From assembly GCA_902576415.1 (NCBI GenBank), contig CACGVZ010000010.1, positions 1 through 51,653 of the forward strand: 51,653 nucleotides of DNA, read 5' to 3'. Under the pieces are notes generated by a model, which saw only the letters and a list, made by a program, of their open reading frames with translations, searched no databases and was not told where the DNA came from. The translations under genes and the position numbers were made by a program. Of this stretch, positions 6,914 to 15,509 are shown one piece after another. The DNA comes from an uncultured Prochlorococcus sp. Lineage in GTDB: Bacteria; Cyanobacteriota; Cyanobacteriia; PCC-6307; Cyanobiaceae. The first letter of the stretch is position 1. Each line of letters begins with the position of its first letter.

Positions 6914-7180
6914 TTGTTTTTCGTGTCCAATAAATTTTATGAATGGTGGAAAAACCACAGAAAAGTTGTAACTTATGGAGCTTTTATCATCTTGTTAGGT
7001 TTTTATTTATCTCCTGTTATCAAAGAAGCCAAATACAAAAACCAATGTATTAAGTACTCTACTAAAGGTGCTTTAACTAAATTTAGTAAGGACGATATAG
7101 GAGAAACTTTACTAGAGGAAACAGGTTTGAACATTGATGAACTAGCAAAGATTGAGGGTTATAAGAATTGCATTAAGTAA
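6914..7180 (+). CDS. N-terminally anchored protein (88 aa)
   Basis: TTG start drawn; GTG at 6923 is an equally good alternative. One hydrophobic helix (VVTYGAFIILLGFYLSPVI) follows a basic WWKNHRK stretch, so the tail should be periplasmic or lumenal. The tail has two Cys (NQC, KNC) that could form a disulfide. Function unknown. Confidence 0.5.
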   Translation: MFFVSNKFYEWWKNHRKVVTYGAFIILLGFYLSPVIKEAKYKNQCIKYSTKGALTKFSKDDIGETLLEETGLNIDELAKIEGYKNCIK

Positions 7181-7210
7181 TAAGTTTGCAAAATTACGCT
7201 GAGTTTTTAA

Positions 7211-7417
7211 ATGATTAGAGGCATGTTTAAACTTATTTTATTAATATTATTATCTGGATTTATTTCAATAAGTCCAAAAACAAGATATTTGATCGTCATA
7301 ACTCTAAAAGAAATTTCTTCATTTCTTTTATGGACTGTTAAGTATGAAGATAGAGAAAAATGGATTATAGATAAACCAAGTTGGATACCTGACCAAAAAC
7401 TTAAGCCATCGTATTAA
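7211..7417 (+). CDS. membrane protein (68 aa)
   Basis: Hydrophobic N-terminal helix (FKLILLILLSGFISIS), a second moderately hydrophobic stretch and a Pro/Trp-rich polar tail. The TAA abuts the ATG of the DNA ligase gene at 7418, so both are probably on one mRNA. Function unknown. Confidence 0.55.
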   Translation: MIRGMFKLILLILLSGFISISPKTRYLIVITLKEISSFLLWTVKYEDREKWIIDKPSWIPDQKLKPSY

Positions 7418-8167
7418 ATGAAGACTTATTTAGAAGAACGAATTGAATGGTATGACGATAATTATAGAAATGGTAATGCTTTAATCTCTGATAAGCAGTT
7501 CGACCAACTTGAAAGAAATTTATTAAGAACAAACCCTAATTGTGATTACTTTAAAAAGAAAAATAAACTAGTTTTACCTTCATTAGAAAAGGATTCAATA
7601 GATGAATTTTTGAAAGGATTATTAGTAGATACCAGATTATTAATTGAACCAAAAATTGATGGTTGTGCTGTTGCTTTGCAATATAGGGATGGAACCTTGG
7701 AGAAAGCAATTACAAGAAAAGGGGCAGACGTAACTAGTAAACTTATTAAAGTCCAAGACATTCCCAATAATCTCCCTTTACGAGGAGTTCTTCAAGTTAG
7801 AGGTGAATTATATGCACCCAACCAAAATCCAAATATCTCCCAGAGAATCGCTTCTGGATTTCTAAGAGCTAAAGAAGGATTTTCTGAAAGTCTTAGCTTT
7901 TGTGCATTTCAAATACTTAATTCAACACTTAACCAATATGAGTCCAAAAAGATTCTTTCAAAGCTTGGTTTCACGATCCCTCAGGATATTTCATGCAACT
8001 TTACGAGCCAAATTGAAGTATTTAGAAAACAATGGCTAGAAGGGAAGCTTTTTAGTAAATATCCAACAGATGGAATAGTAGTAAAAATAAATTCTAGAAA
8101 ATTACAATTGATTAGAGAAAAATCAAATTTAGATTATCCTTATTGGCAAGTAGCAATAAAACGTTAA
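7418..8167 (+). CDS. minimal NAD+-dependent DNA ligase (adenylation module only, 249 aa)
   Basis: Contains an Ia-like N-terminal segment (WYDDNYRNGNALISDKQFD) and the nucleotidyltransferase motifs: KIDG (motif I with the AMP-accepting Lys, near residue 84), TRKGADVT, RGELY, DGIVVKI, and WQVAIK (motif V) at the very end. The OB fold, zinc finger, HhH and BRCT domains of standard LigA (about 670 aa) are absent, and the stop follows motif V directly. Such short forms occur in phages and some picocyanobacteria. It may seal nicks with a partner, or only adenylate DNA or protein. Neighbours are tiny membrane genes. Confidence 0.85.
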   Translation: MKTYLEERIEWYDDNYRNGNALISDKQFDQLERNLLRTNPNCDYFKKKNKLVLPSLEKDSIDEFLKGLLVDTRLLIEPKIDGCAVALQYRDGTLEKAITRKGADVTSKLIKVQDIPNNLPLRGVLQVRGELYAPNQNPNISQRIASGFLRAKEGFSESLSFCAFQILNSTLNQYESKKILSKLGFTIPQDISCNFTSQIEVFRKQWLEGKLFSKYPTDGIVVKINSRKLQLIREKSNLDYPYWQVAIKR

Positions 8168-8280
8168 TGGAATTAATACACCAGATTTTCCCTACTTGGC
8201 ATATTTACTTGGATATGTTTTTGGTTGGCTTTGCAACTTACGGTTTTTTGAGAATTAAGAAAAAAATAAAAACTAAATAA
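8167..8280 (+). CDS. single-pass membrane peptide (37 aa)
   Basis: The ATG overlaps the TAA of the ligase gene (TAATG), implying translational coupling. One hydrophobic helix (IYLDMFLVGFATYGFL) and a basic RIKKKIKTK tail. Function unknown; the coupling to the ligase is the only clue. Confidence 0.5.
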   Translation: MELIHQIFPTWHIYLDMFLVGFATYGFLRIKKKIKTK

Positions 8281-8290
8281 AGTTTTTAAA

Positions 8291-8443
8291 TCATCCGTTG
8301 TCTTTAAGCATGGATTTAAGTTGTTCGGTATCTAATTGTTCAAGATAATTTCTCATTGCCAACCAAGATCTTCTGCTTTCTAACTTCCCACTTTGTTTAA
8401 ATAAATTTGCGGAAACTTGATCTATCAATTCTTTATGAGTCAT
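8291..8443 (-). CDS. small helical protein (50 aa)
   Basis: Start placed at ATG 8443 (MTHKELIDQVSANLF...), which overlaps the end of the upstream 46-aa frame by 11 bases. Wholly helical and polar (RRSWLAMRNYLEQLDTEQLKSML). Third gene of the DUF1651-B operon. An in-frame upstream ATG at 8479 would lie inside the neighbouring gene and is less likely. Function unknown. Confidence 0.55.
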   Translation of the reverse strand: MTHKELIDQVSANLFKQSGKLESRRSWLAMRNYLEQLDTEQLKSMLKDNG

Positions 8444-8573
8444 ATTTATATTCTTCATCAAGTTCAATGACAACACCATTAAAAAATTCTGCTAATAATT
8501 TTGATGGGTCTTGCATAGATATCTTTCTATCTACTTTTGATAATTTCTTTTTGATTGGATTTAAGTTAGTCAT
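8433..8573 (-). CDS. small basic/acidic protein (46 aa)
   Basis: The ATG at 8573 overlaps the stop of the DUF1651 gene (ATGA), and the 3' end overlaps the next start. Sequence begins MTNLNPIKKKLSKVDRKIS and ends LDEEYKYDS. Placed by its exact tiling between two coupled genes. Function unknown. Confidence 0.5.
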   Translation of the reverse strand: MTNLNPIKKKLSKVDRKISMQDPSKLLAEFFNGVVIELDEEYKYDS

Positions 8574-8884
8574 ACAGATTCAGGTAATTCAAGTTCTTCA
8601 AAAGTCCAACCTTCTAATTGAAGGTCATGCCATTTATCCCAAGCATTATCCAAATACATTTGAGTGGATGATTTAATTGCCATTGGCTCACCAAGATCAT
8701 TTGCATAATATGTATGAGCAAAAATTCTCATACTATTTCTTGGAGATTTTTTATTCCTTATAAATAGAATTAATCTGCTGCGGTCTGGGCTAAGCAACCA
8801 ACCACTTGGGGACTCATTACGATAACCATAAGAAAAATTAGTCCAAACATTAGCTCCTCCTAAAGTCATTACCTTATAATACAT
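8570..8884 (-). CDS. DUF1651 family protein (104 aa as drawn)
   Basis: Paralogue of 6133-6423. Family blocks: PSGWLLSPDRSRLILF, RIFAHTYYANDLGEPMAIKS, then AWDKWHDLQLEGW. Starts at 8884 or 8869 are possible; the first 38 codons overlap a nested 26-codon hydrophobic ORF (8770-8850). It heads a translationally coupled three-gene operon (46-aa and 50-aa proteins follow) lying next to the 6S-RNA integration scar. Function unknown. Confidence 0.75.
   Translation of the reverse strand: MYYKVMTLGGANVWTNFSYGYRNESPSGWLLSPDRSRLILFIRNKKSPRNSMRIFAHTYYANDLGEPMAIKSSTQMYLDNAWDKWHDLQLEGWTFEELELPESV
8770..8850 (-). CDS. candidate 26-aa lipoprotein-like peptide nested in DUF1651 (copy B)
   Basis: Out-of-frame ORF MFGLIFLMVIVMSPQVVGC ending AQTAAD. 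AGGAGG lies at SD distance before the ATG. Same length, same stop position and same MFGLIF start as copy A, with a lipobox-like VVGC. Differences between the copies (I/L, V/M, A/V, L/V, T/S) all keep the hydrophobic character, as expected for a selected signal peptide. Not proven to be translated. Confidence 0.45.
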   Translation of the reverse strand: MFGLIFLMVIVMSPQVVGCLAQTAAD

Positions 8885-8935
8885 GTGTACTACTAATATA
8901 AATACATTAGAAATGGATCGTCAAGTATTTTGGCA
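8885..8935 (-). promoter_or_regulatory. promoter of DUF1651 locus B
   Basis: On the minus strand TTGACG, about 18 bases, TATATT. The flanking words AATACTTGAC and GTATTAT are shared with the locus A promoter, so the paralogues kept a common control region. Confidence 0.5.
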
Positions 8936-8984
8936 AATAAATTATTTAGAATGACAGATAATAAAAACAGCTAAATTATTCCTA

Positions 8985-9084
8985 AAAAAATAAAATACCT
9001 ACCAAAAGACTTTTATAGCAGGCATTTTGGTAGGTAACACCGGATCCCCGTCAGTTCTCTGCTGCATCGACCTGGAAAAGCCAT
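8985..9084. repeat. element 1 left att: remnant of the 6S RNA 3' end plus terminator
   Basis: About 100 bases closely matching 17014-17112. It contains a 12-bp terminator stem (TACCTACCAAAA / TTTTGGTAGGTA, 8996-9007 with 9025-9036) and a 40-bp core at 9039-9078 identical to 17067-17106. The stem differs from the right copy by a compensating base-pair change. No 5' part of 6S RNA follows, so this is a severed gene end left by integration. Confidence 0.85.
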
Positions 9085-9133
9085 AAACTCATAGGACTCT
9101 AATAATGGCTTGAATAACTAGGTTTCCATTGCT

Positions 9134-10432
9134 ATGTTGGTCCTGCATCATGGACCTGCACTATTGTCTAGTATCCACCAAAGAAAAGGTAGAACTGGTT
9201 ATTACTTAACAGTTGCGACACCTAAGTCTTTAAGATTTAAACTTGGTAACTCAATCAGGAAAAAGGTAGGTAACACTCACAAAGAAGCACTTGCAAACAG
9301 ATCAAAGGTTGAAGCTGAAATACAACGTCAAATAGGAAAAGAACTTAATCAACTTTCTCTCGTGGAGGAAGTTCAAGAGAATTACGGAAAGAATGATCTT
9401 TCTGAATTACCAAACTCCGAGAAAGAGATCCTCAAGAATATATATCAAATTGAATTTGATATTAAAGGAAAACCAACTAACCCTGAAGAGGTCGCACTAT
9501 GGGAGGAACTTGATGGGAAAACAACTTACCATCAATGGATTAATAAAAGAAAAATGATTGAAGGTGTTAGTAAATCAACAGTTAATGGATGGCATACAAA
9601 ACTAAGAAAATTAGCTAGCTGGAAAGGATCAGATTATTTAGGAGAACTTACAAAATCACAAGCAATTAAGTTCAAAGATCATCTTATTCAAAAAGGATAC
9701 GAGTCATCATCAGTCAAAAATATCATTGGGACTCTAAATGCTTTTTGGAATTGGGGAATTGAGAATGAGATTGTCGAAATGAATATTTGGACAGGGTTAA
9801 AAAAAAGATTGCCAGATCCAGAAAAGAAAGGACTGCCTCCAAAAGAAGTCTTATATAAAGCTACAGAAAAAGCTTCAACAATCACTCCCCTAAGAAAAGA
9901 AAAAGATTATGCATTCTTAATTCAAAGATATACAGCTTGTAGAAAAGGAGCTGCTAATGGATTAAGGCACTGTGATATCGATTTAAATAAAAAGACTATT
10001 ACCTTTACAGCATGGGAAAAAGTTGTCAATTACGAAAAGAAGAGAGGTGGGAAAAGAAAAGAGAAACAGGTACGAAGATTGAAGTCTCAAAAAGATGAAA
10101 GAACAATTCCGATGTCAAATGCTCTCTATGAAGCCATAAAAGATATGCCACTTATTAAGGATTCAGATGATCCTATCTGGCCAAATAGATACAAGATTAG
10201 TGATGACTCATGGGGACATCATCATTGCAATGAGTTTAAAAATAAATATGGTTTACCATCTCATGACCTAAGAAGATTTGGAATTACAGCATTAATAAAT
10301 GAGGGTGTATCTCCCTATAGGATTTGGGATGTAGTTAGACATAAAATTCCAGGAATGTCAGAAGTAACCATGATGTACAACAGACCCACAACTGAAGACC
10401 TTATTGAAGCAATGGAAATAATTGCAAAATAG
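9134..10432 (+). CDS. int: tyrosine recombinase / integrase of element 1 (432 aa)
   Basis: N-terminal arm-binding-like segment (RKGRTGYYLTVATPKSLRF), a SAM-like core-binding domain (about residues 130-225), and a catalytic domain with Arg in CRKGAANGLR, Lys in SQKDERTIPM, HDLRR, RHK and the nucleophile Tyr in MMYNRPT. Catalyses site-specific recombination between 6S-gene att sites. The ATG at 9134 is drawn; because arm-like repeats overlap the first codons, a slightly later start is possible. It lies against the severed att rather than the intact target gene. Confidence 0.92.
   Translation: MLVLHHGPALLSSIHQRKGRTGYYLTVATPKSLRFKLGNSIRKKVGNTHKEALANRSKVEAEIQRQIGKELNQLSLVEEVQENYGKNDLSELPNSEKEILKNIYQIEFDIKGKPTNPEEVALWEELDGKTTYHQWINKRKMIEGVSKSTVNGWHTKLRKLASWKGSDYLGELTKSQAIKFKDHLIQKGYESSSVKNIIGTLNAFWNWGIENEIVEMNIWTGLKKRLPDPEKKGLPPKEVLYKATEKASTITPLRKEKDYAFLIQRYTACRKGAANGLRHCDIDLNKKTITFTAWEKVVNYEKKRGGKRKEKQVRRLKSQKDERTIPMSNALYEAIKDMPLIKDSDDPIWPNRYKISDDSWGHHHCNEFKNKYGLPSHDLRRFGITALINEGVSPYRIWDVVRHKIPGMSEVTMMYNRPTTEDLIEAMEIIAK
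9138..9160 (+). repeat. putative integrase arm sites, left end of element 1
   Basis: TGGTCCTGCA (9138-9147) and TGGACCTGCA (9151-9160), 13 bp apart, matching the array at the right end. They overlap the first codons of int, so Int binding could repress its own gene. Confidence 0.6.
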
Positions 10433-10559
10433 ATTCCTTCACAATTATCAAAACCAAAAACTTTTTTGAAAATAGTTATTTATAGTTATGCAAAAATATT
10501 AGTGATAATTAAGAAAATATATGGTAAATTTTTAAAAATTTGCTGAGTTTCTTAATAGC

Positions 10560-13500
10560 ATGTTTAAAAATATTTTAGCTTCTTCAGCTAGATTCAACTT
10601 AAGAGCCTCAGTTCAAAGATTAAGTGAAAAATTAGGTCAAAGAACATTCGATAGTACAACTATAAAGTTTGCATTTAACGAAATAAGTGACGTACAAAAA
10701 GATTTATTTTTTCTAGTTGATAATTGGAATCCAACTGTAAAGGGTTTACCACCAGAGAAAGTAATAAGAGATTTTGAAATATTTCTTTTTTCAAAGAGCT
10801 ATACACCTTTAGTTAAAAGATGTCTTGGAATGGCTGCGGGCTTTTTGCCTGATAAAGATTTAAAAACATTTTCATCTCTTTTTAATTATTTTAATGGTGC
10901 TCTAACGCCAGGCAAGGAAAACGAGAAAAAAAGGCAAATTATGTTCCAATTTCTTGAAGCTACAATCTCTGCCTTTGAAGCTGCAAGCAAAATGGATAAT
11001 CATAGTATTGAATATCAGGAAGAATTTAAAAATGAACAAATGAAGCTATGGTCTGATGATTGGTGTAAGAATGAGGATGATTTTGACAATGGATATGATC
11101 CAAATCAAGAATTAAATGAAGGCGAATCTAGATATAGAGGTTATACAGCTCAAGATATAAAGAATGTACTTGATGCAGAGAAAAAAAAAGATGAAATAAA
11201 AAAAAAACCCTTAAAAAGTTCAAATAGTTATAAGAAAAAAAATAGTAAACCAATTCTTGAAAATAATCAGAGTAAATATAAAAGCTTTGAAGAATTAGAA
11301 GAAAAATTTCTTATTCCATTTGTTGGAGGGGATGACAATTTCAAAACAGCTTTATATTGGTGCGACCAAAATATGGATGAAGAATTTAAAAAAAATTTTA
11401 CACGGATTTTTAAAATGAAATCTTTATATGCTTTAAAATTTTCTTATGCAAACGTTATTCATCAATATGAAAAAGCTAACAAAAAAGAATTTACTCGCTT
11501 TGATGATGAATCAATAAATGTAATTTTAGAATTCGGAAGACTTATTGTTTGTAGAGAGAACAAAAGTGAAGATGCAAGAAAACTATCTAATAATGGTGAA
11601 GAAACAATGAATGTTCTTTTCAATAGAAGTGTTGGTAATAATTTGTATAATCAAAGATCTCCAGAAATAATTAGCTTTTTCCCGCATGGGGATAACTCTG
11701 AAAGTGTAATAAATATGATATCAAAAGAGTTTGTAAACTCATATGGAAAAATAAATTTAGAATTAATTGAATGCCTTGAGAATGGAGAGGTCCTGGAATT
11801 CTACGGATTTCTTGGTGAGCATAATGAGGTGCCAGTAAGATTAAATTTATTAAGCAATGAAGAAAAAGAGAAATTATTAGAACTAGTCAATATTGGAGAT
11901 GACAAAGACTTGAATATTAATACTCCAATAGCTCACTTAGATATTCCAGATACAAAATCTATTTTCCCGATAGACAAAGAATGTGAAGATTATGTGAAAA
12001 ATAATATTCCAGAATTTATAAACCTACATAAGCCAACAAGAAAAATTAGTTATCCATTAACTGATATACCGAAAGATATTTATGCATTTTTTAAATCTCT
12101 ATCAAATATTGAAATTGTGGACAAAATTAGTTCTCTTGGTAAGGAAGTTGAATATGAATTAATGTCAGAGGCAACTAATTATTTCTTGAGATATTTAATT
12201 AAACTAAGTAATCCTGACTTTTGGGAATTTGATGATGAAGATGATTTTTGGTATGAACTTTTAAAAATAAAGAAAAATATAACTAATCCATTAATAACCG
12301 AGGATTGGCTGAGAGATCAAATTTATTCACACCTAAAAATTAATAAAAAAACAAAGTCGCCATACTTATACTTTTTTGAGTGGTCAATAGGTGCTCAAGA
12401 TAAATTCAAAAACTTGAATAAATTTATTTCTGAAGTTGATTTTGAAAGAATTTACTCATTATTTTCAATGGCATGGAAAGATGCTATGTCTGAGGAAAGG
12501 ATGAAATCTCTTGATGAAATAAAAATTAATTTCAAAAATTCTTTGAATTATCCTTTTTTATATGAGAGAGAGCCTTTGGTATTTGATGAAGTTGAGGATT
12601 TACCAATTAATAAAAAAGCATTTACCCAGGCTATAGAAGTTACATTATGGGATCGTCAATTGGAAGATCGTATAAGAGGCAATAAATTATCAACTGCCAC
12701 ACAAAATACTATATGGTATTTCAAAATAGAATCTGATCCTGAAATATGCGATTTTGATGGCGATGACAAAGCATTTTTTGAATATTTATTATCGCTTAGA
12801 GAGAGTGCGAGCTCAGTCTCTAAATTAAAAGAATATTTGGATTGGAGAATTGAAGAAGATTTAGAAAATATTGAAAACCTTGAAGAAGATATAGAAGATG
12901 ATTATAGGGAATGGTCAATTGGAAATAAAAATTCATACGAATACCAGACAATTGATGAATTTATTAATGACGTTGATTTTATTGAGGTAGTTAATCAAGT
13001 TAGTTTTGCATATAGAAATTCATTATCGGAAAAACTAATGAAAAGGATTTCAGAACTTGCAAAAACTATGAATAAAAATTTAGAAAAAGAAAATCAAAAT
13101 GCTGAAGATTTTGAATTAGAGTTTGAAGCGGTTCCAGATTCTGAAGATCAAGATAATGAAGATTTTGAATTAGAGTTGGAAGCAGTACCAGATTCTGAAG
13201 ATCAAATAAATCAGGCTGATAAATTAATAAACGAAAAAAGCCAAGTGGAAGTTTCAGAAAAATTTGAAGCATATTGGGATCTAAAAGAATTTAAATTATT
13301 ACTAGAAAAAGGTTTAAAGCTAAATTGCAAATACTTCTTTTTAATAAAACATATAGGGATTTATTTATATGTAAGAAAGACTGACTATAAACCTTCTTAC
13401 AAAGCAAGAAGGGAAGGTGGCGACTTCCTTATATATGCAAAAGGATTTGATGAAAATAAGTTGAGTGATGAAAAAATTGAAATTGATTCTCCTGAATATA

Positions 13501-14264
13501 AAAAAGAATATAATGAGTTAAGACAAAAAACAGATAAATTATATCAAGGAGATTTCTGTGAATGGTTTAATATATCCAATGAACTTTTAAATGAAGTAGA
13601 AGATAAATTAAATCAAGGATTTATTAACTTAAAGATAACTATTTTTAAACCTTTAGAAATTTGTAATGAAGAATTGGCAATTGATAAATCAGAAGAAAAT
13701 GAAGAGAATTTCTTGATGCACGGACAGACAATTAAATATGGAGGTGGATGTCCTGTAAGTCCATTTAATACAAAATTATTTTTAGAATATTTTAGTTTTA
13801 GCGGACAAGAAAAATTATCAGAAACCTATAATGGCAAAAAACTTTTTATAAATAGTTTATCTGCAACCAATATTTTAAATAAAAATAGGGAGGAAGAATT
13901 CTCACATTATTGTGATATCGTTGGCAAATCGGAAGAAAAAGAAGATGCAGGTAATCTTGATGAAGCAATTCTTTTATTATCTCAAGCAATTGAAAAGTAT
14001 CCTCAATTTCCTATTGCTTACTTTAAAAGAGGAAAAATATTTAGAGGTTTAGGCGAAATTGAAAAGGCAATATTGGACTATGACAGATACATTTCAATTT
14101 TTCCTGAAGATTTTAAAGGTTACGTAAATAGAGGAATAGCCAAAGCTCAAGGTGAAGATTTTCAAGGTGCAAAAATAGATTTAGAAGAAGGACTTAAAAT
14201 TAATCCTAAAGATCAAATTGCTCTTTTTCATTTGAAAGAAGTTAAGAAAAAAATGAATGATTAA
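10560..14264 (+). CDS. large acidic TPR protein, unknown family (1234 aa)
   Basis: No enzymatic motif (Walker, nuclease, protease or methylase) is visible. The N-terminal 150 residues are helical. A Lys-rich linker (about 205-240) follows, then a long acidic helical body. The region at about 551-654 resembles 724-836: both run FD.DD.FwyeLL ... EWSIG ... FI.dVDF ... S.ekmK, a diverged duplication. An acidic tandem repeat (DFELE.EAVPDSEDQ twice) lies near 848-882. Residues about 1125-1230 are three TPR units (GNLDEAILLLSQAIEKYP, GEIEKAILDYDRYISIFP, DFQGAKIDLEEGLKINP). It looks like a cytosolic scaffold or sensor. The 269-aa gene starts 2 bases later. Main cargo of element 1; a defence role is speculation. 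Confidence 0.85.
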   Translation: MFKNILASSARFNLRASVQRLSEKLGQRTFDSTTIKFAFNEISDVQKDLFFLVDNWNPTVKGLPPEKVIRDFEIFLFSKSYTPLVKRCLGMAAGFLPDKDLKTFSSLFNYFNGALTPGKENEKKRQIMFQFLEATISAFEAASKMDNHSIEYQEEFKNEQMKLWSDDWCKNEDDFDNGYDPNQELNEGESRYRGYTAQDIKNVLDAEKKKDEIKKKPLKSSNSYKKKNSKPILENNQSKYKSFEELEEKFLIPFVGGDDNFKTALYWCDQNMDEEFKKNFTRIFKMKSLYALKFSYANVIHQYEKANKKEFTRFDDESINVILEFGRLIVCRENKSEDARKLSNNGEETMNVLFNRSVGNNLYNQRSPEIISFFPHGDNSESVINMISKEFVNSYGKINLELIECLENGEVLEFYGFLGEHNEVPVRLNLLSNEEKEKLLELVNIGDDKDLNINTPIAHLDIPDTKSIFPIDKECEDYVKNNIPEFINLHKPTRKISYPLTDIPKDIYAFFKSLSNIEIVDKISSLGKEVEYELMSEATNYFLRYLIKLSNPDFWEFDDEDDFWYELLKIKKNITNPLITEDWLRDQIYSHLKINKKTKSPYLYFFEWSIGAQDKFKNLNKFISEVDFERIYSLFSMAWKDAMSEERMKSLDEIKINFKNSLNYPFLYEREPLVFDEVEDLPINKKAFTQAIEVTLWDRQLEDRIRGNKLSTATQNTIWYFKIESDPEICDFDGDDKAFFEYLLSLRESASSVSKLKEYLDWRIEEDLENIENLEEDIEDDYREWSIGNKNSYEYQTIDEFINDVDFIEVVNQVSFAYRNSLSEKLMKRISELAKTMNKNLEKENQNAEDFELEFEAVPDSEDQDNEDFELELEAVPDSEDQINQADKLINEKSQVEVSEKFEAYWDLKEFKLLLEKGLKLNCKYFFLIKHIGIYLYVRKTDYKPSYKARREGGDFLIYAKGFDENKLSDEKIEIDSPEYKKEYNELRQKTDKLYQGDFCEWFNISNELLNEVEDKLNQGFINLKITIFKPLEICNEELAIDKSEENEENFLMHGQTIKYGGGCPVSPFNTKLFLEYFSFSGQEKLSETYNGKKLFINSLSATNILNKNREEEFSHYCDIVGKSEEKEDAGNLDEAILLLSQAIEKYPQFPIAYFKRGKIFRGLGEIEKAILDYDRYISIFPEDFKGYVNRGIAKAQGEDFQGAKIDLEEGLKINPKDQIALFHLKEVKKKMND

Positions 14265-14266
14265 AA

Positions 14267-15076
14267 ATGAAAAATTTTAAATTTGAAAATTGGTCTAAAG
14301 ATAACTGCTTAGAGTTAATATCTTCGGTGAAAGAAGTTATTAATTGGGAGGACCCTTTAGAAGTAGCTAATGACCTTTTGAAATTAGCCATTGATTTTAA
14401 ATCCAAAGGAAGTCCACAAGCTGATACATATAAGAAAGCTCATGAATTAGCAATGGAAAATATTTACGAAGGCGGTGGAGATCCATTTAAAACAGCGTTA
14501 GAAAGCAATAATCCAGTAGATGTAGTTAGTACATCGCTTTATATGATTGCTGATAGGCTTTATAACTTTGGTAGAGAAGGATTTATTAAGAATGAAAAAG
14601 GGGAAATTCCAGAGGGTTATTTAGTTGCTGCTTTCGCACAAGTAGAAATTATTTACGGAGCATTCAACTTACTTTCCTGTAATACAGATGCATTTTATAA
14701 AGCGACAATCACTTCAAAAATATTTCCGCCAATGTTTCCAGAAAAACATGAAAAAATTAAAGACTCAATTGATGAATTTATACACAATAAACAAATACAA
14801 ATTGGTGTGATTCAGCCTCTTTCAGTTTTCCTAAGTTTTCTTCTTTATGATAAGAAACCAAATCCAAAATTTATAGTGAATTTTATTGATGGAAATGTAT
14901 GTAAAATTTTAGTTAAAGTCCTCACTGGAAAGCCAAATGAGGCAGTAGAAATGTGTGAAATGTTCAAATTTCAAAATGAAAAGGAATCTATTGACGAAGA
15001 AAAAAAGGCGGACAAATCTTCTCCCGATAACTCATCTAGTTCATTTAGACCGTTTGGCAAAAAAGATATTCCATAA
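14267..15076 (+). CDS. unknown helical protein coupled to the TPR protein (269 aa)
   Basis: Starts 2 bases after the stop of the 1234-aa gene, so it is very likely coexpressed and a partner. Mostly helical (ELISSVKEVINWEDPLEVAND, YLVAAFAQVEIIYGAFNLLS). It has a conspicuous EGGGDPFKTALE turn and a disordered, charged Ser-rich tail (SSPDNSSSSFRPFGKKD). No signal peptide or membrane helix. No family recognised. Confidence 0.85.
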   Translation: MKNFKFENWSKDNCLELISSVKEVINWEDPLEVANDLLKLAIDFKSKGSPQADTYKKAHELAMENIYEGGGDPFKTALESNNPVDVVSTSLYMIADRLYNFGREGFIKNEKGEIPEGYLVAAFAQVEIIYGAFNLLSCNTDAFYKATITSKIFPPMFPEKHEKIKDSIDEFIHNKQIQIGVIQPLSVFLSFLLYDKKPNPKFIVNFIDGNVCKILVKVLTGKPNEAVEMCEMFKFQNEKESIDEEKKADKSSPDNSSSSFRPFGKKDIP

Positions 15077-15509
15077 ACCACTGCAAACACAAATGAGTGA
15101 GCGATGGCGTCCTTATAAGGGGAAAAGCAAGCATGGAGGGAAACGAGGAGAATTCCTAATCCTTTGCAATCACTAACGAGTGAGCGATAACGTCCTTATA
15201 AGGGGGAAAGCAAAACCACCATTAAAAAATAAAAACAAAACAACTAATTAAAATCATTAAAAATTGACTGACTAGCAGAACTAACTAACTGCTATTACTA
15301 CCGTATTGAGGCGGGCGGTAGCTCTTATACAACAAGAGGCGGAGCCTAACTTCGTTAACCTGATATCCTCAGCGAACGAAGTGAGCGGGTGAATGGATAT
15401 CCTTTTAACTGTTCCCCACACTCATCTAACTAAAGGGATAGTGATGATATTAATTACCATGAACATCCATAAATAACACTATTAATACCAACTCAATAAA
15501 CAAACAAAA
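15077..15509 (+). other. 433-base non-coding block with repeats and hairpins
   Basis: Richer in G+C than its flanks and without a convincing gene. It holds two about 45-bp direct repeats (near 15080-15131 and 15164-15216) sharing GAGTGAGCGAT and CGTCCTTATAAGGGG. It also holds successive inverted repeats: TAGCAG/CTGCTA (15273-15278, 15289-15294), CTACCG/CGGTAG (15298-15303, 15316-15321), CTCTT/AAGAG inside an AGGC...GCCT frame, and GATATCC/GGATATC (15362-15368, 15395-15401) followed by TTTT. A structured RNA, a packaging/replication site or an operator cluster are all possible. Confidence 0.5.

Noticed and set aside
14955-15176. 73-aa ORF overlapping the end of the 269-aa gene
   Set aside because: Out of frame in the gene tail and then through repeat 1. 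The second repeat copy has a stop in the same frame, so the repeat is not coding.
15080-15216. Type III toxin-antitoxin RNA repeats or a CRISPR array
   Set aside because: Only two repeat copies, about 84 bp apart, no spacer regularity, no cas gene, and no recognisable ToxN-like protein nearby.
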